This document shows positions 59,468 through 64,000 of a DNA stretch of 64,000 bases, piece after piece. Both the position numbers and the translations under genes were made by a program. The notes under the pieces were generated by a model that ran no database searches, was not told the DNA's origin, and worked only from the letters and a program-made list of their open reading frames with translations. Each line of letters opens with the position of its first letter. The first letter of the stretch is position 1. Source of the DNA: CAWDPQ01 sp963804245 (lineage in GTDB: Bacteria; Acidobacteriota; Vicinamibacteria; Vicinamibacterales; 2-12-FULL-66-21); the NCBI GenBank assembly GCA_963804245.1, contig CAWDPQ010000002.1, positions 1-64,000 of the forward strand. Reading direction: 5' to 3'.

Positions 59468-60715
59468 CTAGTGTTCGAACGTATCTGACGGTGGGCGTTC
59501 GCGTCGCGCGAGCCACACGAACGGGATGGCGAGGGACTGCAACGCCGCGCAGACGACGTAGCTGGTCGAGTAGCTCCAGATGTCCGCGGTCTTGCCGAGC
59601 ACCGGCTGCAGTATGGCGCCGCCGGCCGAGGCCATAAGCGAGTCGAACGAAAGAACGGTGGCCCGCTGCTCGGCCGCGATGAGACCGTTGAGATACGCCT
59701 GACGCACGGGCGTCAGCGCGGCGAACAGCACACCCCACAGCGCCAACAATGCCGTGACCCACCAGAAACTGTGTACGAGTCCGATGAGCGCCAGGATGAC
59801 CGCGCCAAGCGCAGTCGCGAGCAGAATGACAGATGTCCGTCGGCTGAAGAGTCGCCCGATGTGCGGCACGAGAATGCCGCCGACGATCTGAGCACCGGCG
59901 ACGATGGCGGCGGCGAGCCCGGCGACGGCATAAGCCCGCGAGTCGCCGTACATCTCGAGAAGATACGGCTGCATCGCGTAGAAGGCATACATCGAAACGC
60001 CGCCGATGAAGGGAGCGGCCAGCATCATCCAGCGAATGGGCGGGTGAGCCAGACCGTGCTCGAGTGCGCAGCGGAGCACGCTGCGCACCTCGTCAATGGT
60101 TCGTTTGTCGTGCTTCGGCGTGAAACCGGTGTCGTGCATCAACAGGAACGCGCAGATGAACGACAGCACGAGCGCCGCGGCACGCAGGATATACGGAACC
60201 CCGAGGTTGGTGGCCTGGGCGATGACCCCGCCGGCAATGGAGCCGCCGAGCATCGCAACGCCTTCCACGATTTCCCCTTGCGCGAGGATCGACTCGAGCG
60301 TCCCGCCTTCGCGCAGATAGCCGCTTTCGGTGAGCGCATCGACGAGCCAGGCTTCCACGGCTCCTGAAAAGAAGGTGAAGCCGAGCCCCAACGCGATAGA
60401 CGCCAATGCCCAGGCCCAAAATGGCCCGGTCACGCGCCACATCAACAGGTAGCAGAGCGTCGAAACGGCCAGGGTCACGGTGCCGAGCAGATACGACGTT
60501 CGCCGGCCGCGAGTGTCGGCGACGACGCCAGTCGGGACTTCGAAGATGACCATTCCAGCGGTGAAGAATGCATTGGCCGCGAAAGCCTCCGTGTTGCTCA
60601 ACCCGGCGTCGAGCAGGAAGAGCGTATTGATTCCCCAGATGAACGACGCTGCGAGCGTGTGCAGCAGCATCAGGATCAGGTAGACGTTGCGAACTTTTCG
60701 GGAGGCGGGGCTCAT
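59468..60715 (-). CDS. MFS transporter
   Basis: 415 residues with twelve predicted membrane helices. The loop between helices 2 and 3 reads GVVADTRGRRTSYLLG, the MFS motif A (GxxxDxxGRR), and helix 1 begins FIWGINTLFLLDAGLSNTEA. The C-terminal half repeats a weaker version. Resembles drug/proton antiporters of the DHA1 group, but no substrate can be assigned. Diverges from the AlkZ-like gene. Confidence 0.9.
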   Translation of the reverse strand: MSPASRKVRNVYLILMLLHTLAASFIWGINTLFLLDAGLSNTEAFAANAFFTAGMVIFEVPTGVVADTRGRRTSYLLGTVTLAVSTLCYLLMWRVTGPFWAWALASIALGLGFTFFSGAVEAWLVDALTESGYLREGGTLESILAQGEIVEGVAMLGGSIAGGVIAQATNLGVPYILRAAALVLSFICAFLLMHDTGFTPKHDKRTIDEVRSVLRCALEHGLAHPPIRWMMLAAPFIGGVSMYAFYAMQPYLLEMYGDSRAYAVAGLAAAIVAGAQIVGGILVPHIGRLFSRRTSVILLATALGAVILALIGLVHSFWWVTALLALWGVLFAALTPVRQAYLNGLIAAEQRATVLSFDSLMASAGGAILQPVLGKTADIWSYSTSYVVCAALQSLAIPFVWLARRERPPSDTFEH

Positions 60716-60829
60716 AGGAGCCAGCGGTGGGCGCGACCGAGATGCGCATCAACGACGTGCGAATTCGCCGCGTCGCAGTGGCGGCGACCGGTGAATCGTT
60801 GCCGTGGCCGTGAAATGATAGCGTCACGC

Positions 60830-61921
60830 ATGAAAGCCAGTATCGTCGAACGCCGACTGCACAACCAGTTCGTTGCTCGACCGCGGCGCTCGACACCGGC
60901 GGAGCTGGTGTCGTGGCTGGGTGCGGTGCAGGCGCAGGAGTACCAGCCGGCGAAATGGGGACTCTCTCTGCGCCTGCAAAACGGCAACAGCGACGCCGCG
61001 ATCGAGCGGGCCGTGAACGAGGGCCACATCCTGCGAACGCACGTCATGCGCCCGACCTGGCACTTCGTCAGCCGCGATGACCTGCCTTGGATGCTCCAGC
61101 TCACCGCGCCGCGCGTGCACAAGACGATGTCGACCTACACCCGTCACCAGGGGCTGGAGAAGTCCACGATCGTCCGTGCGGTCGCGGTATTCGAACGGAC
61201 TCTCGCCGGCGCGTGCCATCTCACGCGGGCGGAGCTCCGTGAGCGCCTGGCAGACGCGGGATTGCCATTCAGCAGCCTGCAGATGGGGCTGTTGACGATG
61301 TACGCGGAGTTGGAGGGAGTGATCTGCAGCGGTCCGCGCCGCGGCAAGCAATTCACCTACGCGCTTCTCAGCGAGCGCGCGCCGTCTCCACGGCGTCTCG
61401 AACGCGACGAGGCGCTCGCCGAACTGAGCCGTCGCTTCTTCTCGAGTCACGGCCCGGCGACGATACGGGACTTCGTGTGGTGGTCGGGTCTGACGACCGC
61501 CGACGCCAAGCGCGGCCTGGAAATCATCAAGGCTCGGAGCGAGAGCGCGGACGGCATCACCTATTGGACGGCTGGTCAGGTGCGGGTTGCTGCCGTGCGG
61601 CAGCCCGCGCGTCTCCTTCCGATCTACGACGAATACCTGGTCGCATATCGGGACCGCGTCGCCGTGCCGCATGGCCCCGGGTCTTTTCGCTCGGGACTCG
61701 AGAGCATCACCTTTCAGCACGCGGTCATCAGCGGCGGCCAGATAGCGGGTACCTGGAGGACGAGGACCAAGGGAAGTGGGGTGGCGGTGGGGATCTTCCC
61801 GCTGCGCGCGCTCACCGCGGTAGAACGGCGCGCCCTCGAAGACGAGACGGCCCGCTACGGGCAGTTCCTCGGCGGATCAGTGACCGCCACCATCGCGCGC
61901 GGGAAAACGCGAGGCCGATAG
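60830..61921 (+). CDS. AlkZ/YcaQ-like winged-helix DNA glycosylase
   Basis: 363 residues of the HTH_42 family. Near residue 34 is the QAQ of LGAVQAQEYQPAKWGLSLRL, the QxQ catalytic motif of AlkZ enzymes. Other family features are HILRTHVMRPTWHFVSRDDL, LTRAELRERLADAGLPF, GPATIRDFVWWSGLTTADAK and LLPIYDEYLVAYRDR. AlkZ removes bulky N7-alkyl adducts or unhooks crosslinks and often protects producers of DNA-damaging antibiotics. ATG 60830 is chosen; ATG 60815 is in frame and possible. Confidence 0.85.
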   Translation: MKASIVERRLHNQFVARPRRSTPAELVSWLGAVQAQEYQPAKWGLSLRLQNGNSDAAIERAVNEGHILRTHVMRPTWHFVSRDDLPWMLQLTAPRVHKTMSTYTRHQGLEKSTIVRAVAVFERTLAGACHLTRAELRERLADAGLPFSSLQMGLLTMYAELEGVICSGPRRGKQFTYALLSERAPSPRRLERDEALAELSRRFFSSHGPATIRDFVWWSGLTTADAKRGLEIIKARSESADGITYWTAGQVRVAAVRQPARLLPIYDEYLVAYRDRVAVPHGPGSFRSGLESITFQHAVISGGQIAGTWRTRTKGSGVAVGIFPLRALTAVERRALEDETARYGQFLGGSVTATIARGKTRGR

Positions 61922-61972
61922 CCCTGCATCTTCCGGCGCAGAGATCCGGAGCCTCAGAATACATCTACGAAG

Positions 61973-62797
61973 TCATGCGACGAGCGTGGCCACCGCTTGC
62001 GGGTTGCCGGCCACGGCTTTCATCACCGTCAACGCGAACGTCAGGAGCTGGCCGGAGTCCAGTACGAAGCACTGCGCGTCGCCCACGAACCCGCCGCGGT
62101 TCGCCGTGGTGGCCAGGTAGGTGTCGACGAGCCGGGCGAAGAAACGATCCGGCCAGTTCGCGTGGGCCCGCTCGCTCGTGTCGAATTCCTCCATGTCGCG
62201 CCAGACGCGAGTGTCATTCTCGGTCACTGGTACCTTGAACCTCGATACGCGCTTATCGGGGATGTCGACGATATGTTCGGCGTGGTGCAGGAACGTCACG
62301 GTGTCGTGATCGCACCCGAGCAAGAGGATCTTGCCGCCCAGCTCCACGAAACGCTCGAGTGCCGACTCCTCGCCGAAGGCATAGTTCCAGGGCTGTTTCG
62401 ATATCAAATAAGCGGCGTGCTTACCCCACACGACGAAGCGAGCCACATGGTCGTTGACGGCGGATCCCGGGAACGTTCGCAAGAGCTCGACGAGCGCGCC
62501 ATTGTCGCGCTGGCATCTCGCGGTTGAGGCGTCGAACGCGGGAAGCTTCTCGAGCACCTCGCGCTCCTGCTCGGGGCTCAGGTTTCCACGACCGACTTCG
62601 TCGACGTAAGCAGGGCAGCCGGCATACATCATCAAAGTGCCCTCGGGTGTGAGCGCGTCCTTGAGGGCCAGGTGAATCTGATCGGGACCGCCGGCCACTT
62701 CGCCAACCGCGCGGACCGATGCGTGGACCATCACCGTGTCGCCCACACCGATGCCCAGAGCGCGAAAATCATCGGTCAATTGCCGTCGCGAATGCAT
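61973..62797 (-). CDS. AAC(3)-fold aminoglycoside N-acetyltransferase family protein
   Basis: 274 residues. MHSRRQLTDDFRALGIGVGD begins the domain, followed by VMVHASVRAVGEVAGGPDQI and LTPEGTLMMYAGCPAYVDEV. The catalytic region is ILLLGCDHDTVTFLHHAEHI, with the His/Glu layout of the Antibiotic_NAT family. ATG 62797 is preferred because the family usually starts here; ATG 62866 gives a 23-residue extension. Acetylates an amine, by family an aminoglycoside, but environmental members may not confer resistance. Confidence 0.87.
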   Translation of the reverse strand: MHSRRQLTDDFRALGIGVGDTVMVHASVRAVGEVAGGPDQIHLALKDALTPEGTLMMYAGCPAYVDEVGRGNLSPEQEREVLEKLPAFDASTARCQRDNGALVELLRTFPGSAVNDHVARFVVWGKHAAYLISKQPWNYAFGEESALERFVELGGKILLLGCDHDTVTFLHHAEHIVDIPDKRVSRFKVPVTENDTRVWRDMEEFDTSERAHANWPDRFFARLVDTYLATTANRGGFVGDAQCFVLDSGQLLTFALTVMKAVAGNPQAVATLVA

Positions 62798-62871
62798 CAG
62801 ATCCGGATTGTAACCGGTCGAATATCGCCCGCTCGACGCCGGAGTTCTTCCGACCTCGGCTACCATGCGTC

Positions 62872-64000
62872 ATGACTACTCTGCGCTCGGAGATCCGATT
62901 GCAGGAGAGCGTCGCCGAGATCACCCGCCTGCTCGAAAAGCACCGCGTGCTGGCGACGATGACTCAGCGCCAGCACGGGCGCCGGCAGAACCTCCTCGAA
63001 CAGATGCAGCATCGGCAGAATCTCGTCGAGCTGAACATGCGGCTTCGCGGCATGCACAGCGCGGACATCGCCCACGTTCTCGACGCCTTGCCGCCCGACG
63101 ATCGCCTCACCGTGTGGCAGCAGGTGGATCGCAGCCAGGCTGGCTTCGTGCTCGTCGAAGTGTCGGAATCGACGCGCGCCTCGCTGGTCGACGCGTTGTC
63201 GCAGGAAGATCTCGTCTCGGTGCTGACGTCGCTGGATCCCGAGGATCTCGGCTACATAGCCGAGTCGCTGCCACAGGAGGTCGTTGCCGAGGTCACACGC
63301 GCGCTCGACTCTCCCGATCGCACCACGTTCGAGAATGCCAGTTCGTACCCGGAGGACCGGGTCGGCCGCTACATGACCCGCGAGTTCGTCGCCGTCCACG
63401 AAGGACAGACCATCCAGCAGGTCCTGGTCGACCTGCGTAAACGAGGCGAGCTACCGCCGCAAACCGATCGAATCTTCATCGTCGATGCCCGGAACCTGTT
63501 TCGCGGGACGCTGGCGCTGCACGAGCTGCTGCTCCGCGAGCCGCAGGCGCCGGTGACAGGTACGTCGGACGAGGGGGCCGTGACCTTCATGGCGGAAGAC
63601 AAGGCCGCCGATGCGGCACGCGCATTCGAGCGCTACGATCTCATTTCGGCGCCGGTTCTCGACGATCGCGGCAAATTGGTTGGTCGTCTCACTGTCGACG
63701 CCGTGATGGACTTCGTGCGCAACGAGTCGGAGCTCCGTGCGCTGCAGCGGGCCGGGCTGAGCGGCGAGGAGGATGTGTTTGCCAAGCCGTGGGCCAGCGC
63801 CCGCAATCGCTGGCCCTGGCTCGCCGTCAACCTGATCACCGCGTTCGTGGCGTCGCGGGTGATCGGCCAGTTCGAAGACACGATCCATCGGCTCGCCGCC
63901 CTGGCCGCGCTGATGCCGATCGTCGCCAGCATCGGCGGCAACACCGGCAATCAGACGATGGCGCTGGTCATTCGAGCGATTGCCACGGATCGCATTCAAC
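62872..64000 (+). CDS. mgtE: Magnesium transporter MgtE (3' end cut by window edge)
   Basis: At least 376 residues. N-terminal superhelical MgtE_N domain (LNMRLRGMHSADIAHVLDAL; LDPEDLGYIAESLPQEVVAE), then two CBS modules (VGRYMTREFVAVHEGQTIQQ; TFMAEDKAADAARAFERYDL) that sense Mg2+, a connecting helix, and the first membrane helices WPWLAVNLITAFVASRVIG and LAALMPIVASIGGNTGNQTM, the latter being the pore motif. ATG 62872 begins MTTLRSEIRLQESV. Divergent from the AAC(3)-like gene. Confidence 0.95.
   Translation, partial: MTTLRSEIRLQESVAEITRLLEKHRVLATMTQRQHGRRQNLLEQMQHRQNLVELNMRLRGMHSADIAHVLDALPPDDRLTVWQQVDRSQAGFVLVEVSESTRASLVDALSQEDLVSVLTSLDPEDLGYIAESLPQEVVAEVTRALDSPDRTTFENASSYPEDRVGRYMTREFVAVHEGQTIQQVLVDLRKRGELPPQTDRIFIVDARNLFRGTLALHELLLREPQAPVTGTSDEGAVTFMAEDKAADAARAFERYDLISAPVLDDRGKLVGRLTVDAVMDFVRNESELRALQRAGLSGEEDVFAKPWASARNRWPWLAVNLITAFVASRVIGQFEDTIHRLAALAALMPIVASIGGNTGNQTMALVIRAIATDRIQ

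Overview
The window is GC-rich bacterial chromosome with dense coding on both strands. No rRNA, tRNA, phage, conjugation or CRISPR locus is visible. Three large macrolide-exporter-like permeases of the ADOP type sit beside small PadR regulators, and a fourth lacks one. There are also carboxypeptidase-regulatory/TonB receptors (one Oar-like), an HTH-TolB-TPR regulator and many short dispersed intergenic repeats. This set points to Acidobacteriota, probably a Vicinamibacteria-like lineage; that placement is an inference from gene content. Both edges cut genes: an acetamidase/formamidase on the left and an MgtE-type Mg2+ transporter on the right.

Layout. 0-5.2 kb (minus strand): an amide/urea-type ABC importer (two permeases, two ATPases) ending in an acetamidase/formamidase, a small membrane protein, and the remnant of a secreted protein. 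5.2-6.25 kb: palindromic repeats, a secreted protein built of RDRRED heptads, and a G-rich array. 6.26-11.3 kb: metallo-beta-lactamase-fold hydrolase, ankyrin protein, GNAT, methyltransferase, thioesterase and SDR genes. 11.3-15.8 kb: ADOP permease, PadR, and a frameshifted MFSD1-like transporter. 16-25.1 kb: TonB receptor, a small exported protein, a SecA paralogue with a C-terminal membrane segment, and an overlapping exopolyphosphatase-polyphosphate kinase pair. 25.2-38.8 kb: FAD monooxygenase with divergent MarR, three more ADOP permeases (two damaged), two PadR genes, a lipoprotein and a TonB receptor. 38.8-46 kb: secreted protein, HTH-TolB-TPR regulator, a sigma-54 activator, an alpha/beta hydrolase, an RTX-repeat protein with a convincing -24/-12 promoter, and an HTH-TOBE regulator. 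46-54.5 kb: Oar-like receptor, CoA-transferase, metalloprotease, LRR protein. 54.5-64 kb: a repeat cluster, a CPA2 antiporter, three DNA base-repair genes (Ada-AlkA, Fpg, AlkZ-like), a VOC protein, an MFS transporter, an AAC(3)-fold acetyltransferase and MgtE.

Most notable signals. (1) A compact sigma-54 module: an activator gene, a perfect 8-bp inverted repeat and a textbook -24/-12 promoter ahead of an RTX-repeat protein. (2) An intergenic repeat ecology: AACTGGGG/AGCTGGGG octamer arrays with G-quadruplex potential at four loci (one an inverted pair in a divergent promoter region), a composite element shared by 6.1 kb and 54.6 kb, a 91-bp hairpin fused to the antiporter 3' end, and two other hairpin families. 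(3) A membrane-tailed SecA paralogue beside ppx-ppk. (4) Perfect or near-perfect palindromes at PadR promoters. (5) Eight apparent single-base indels in six genes, including fpg, which may be sequence error rather than decay.
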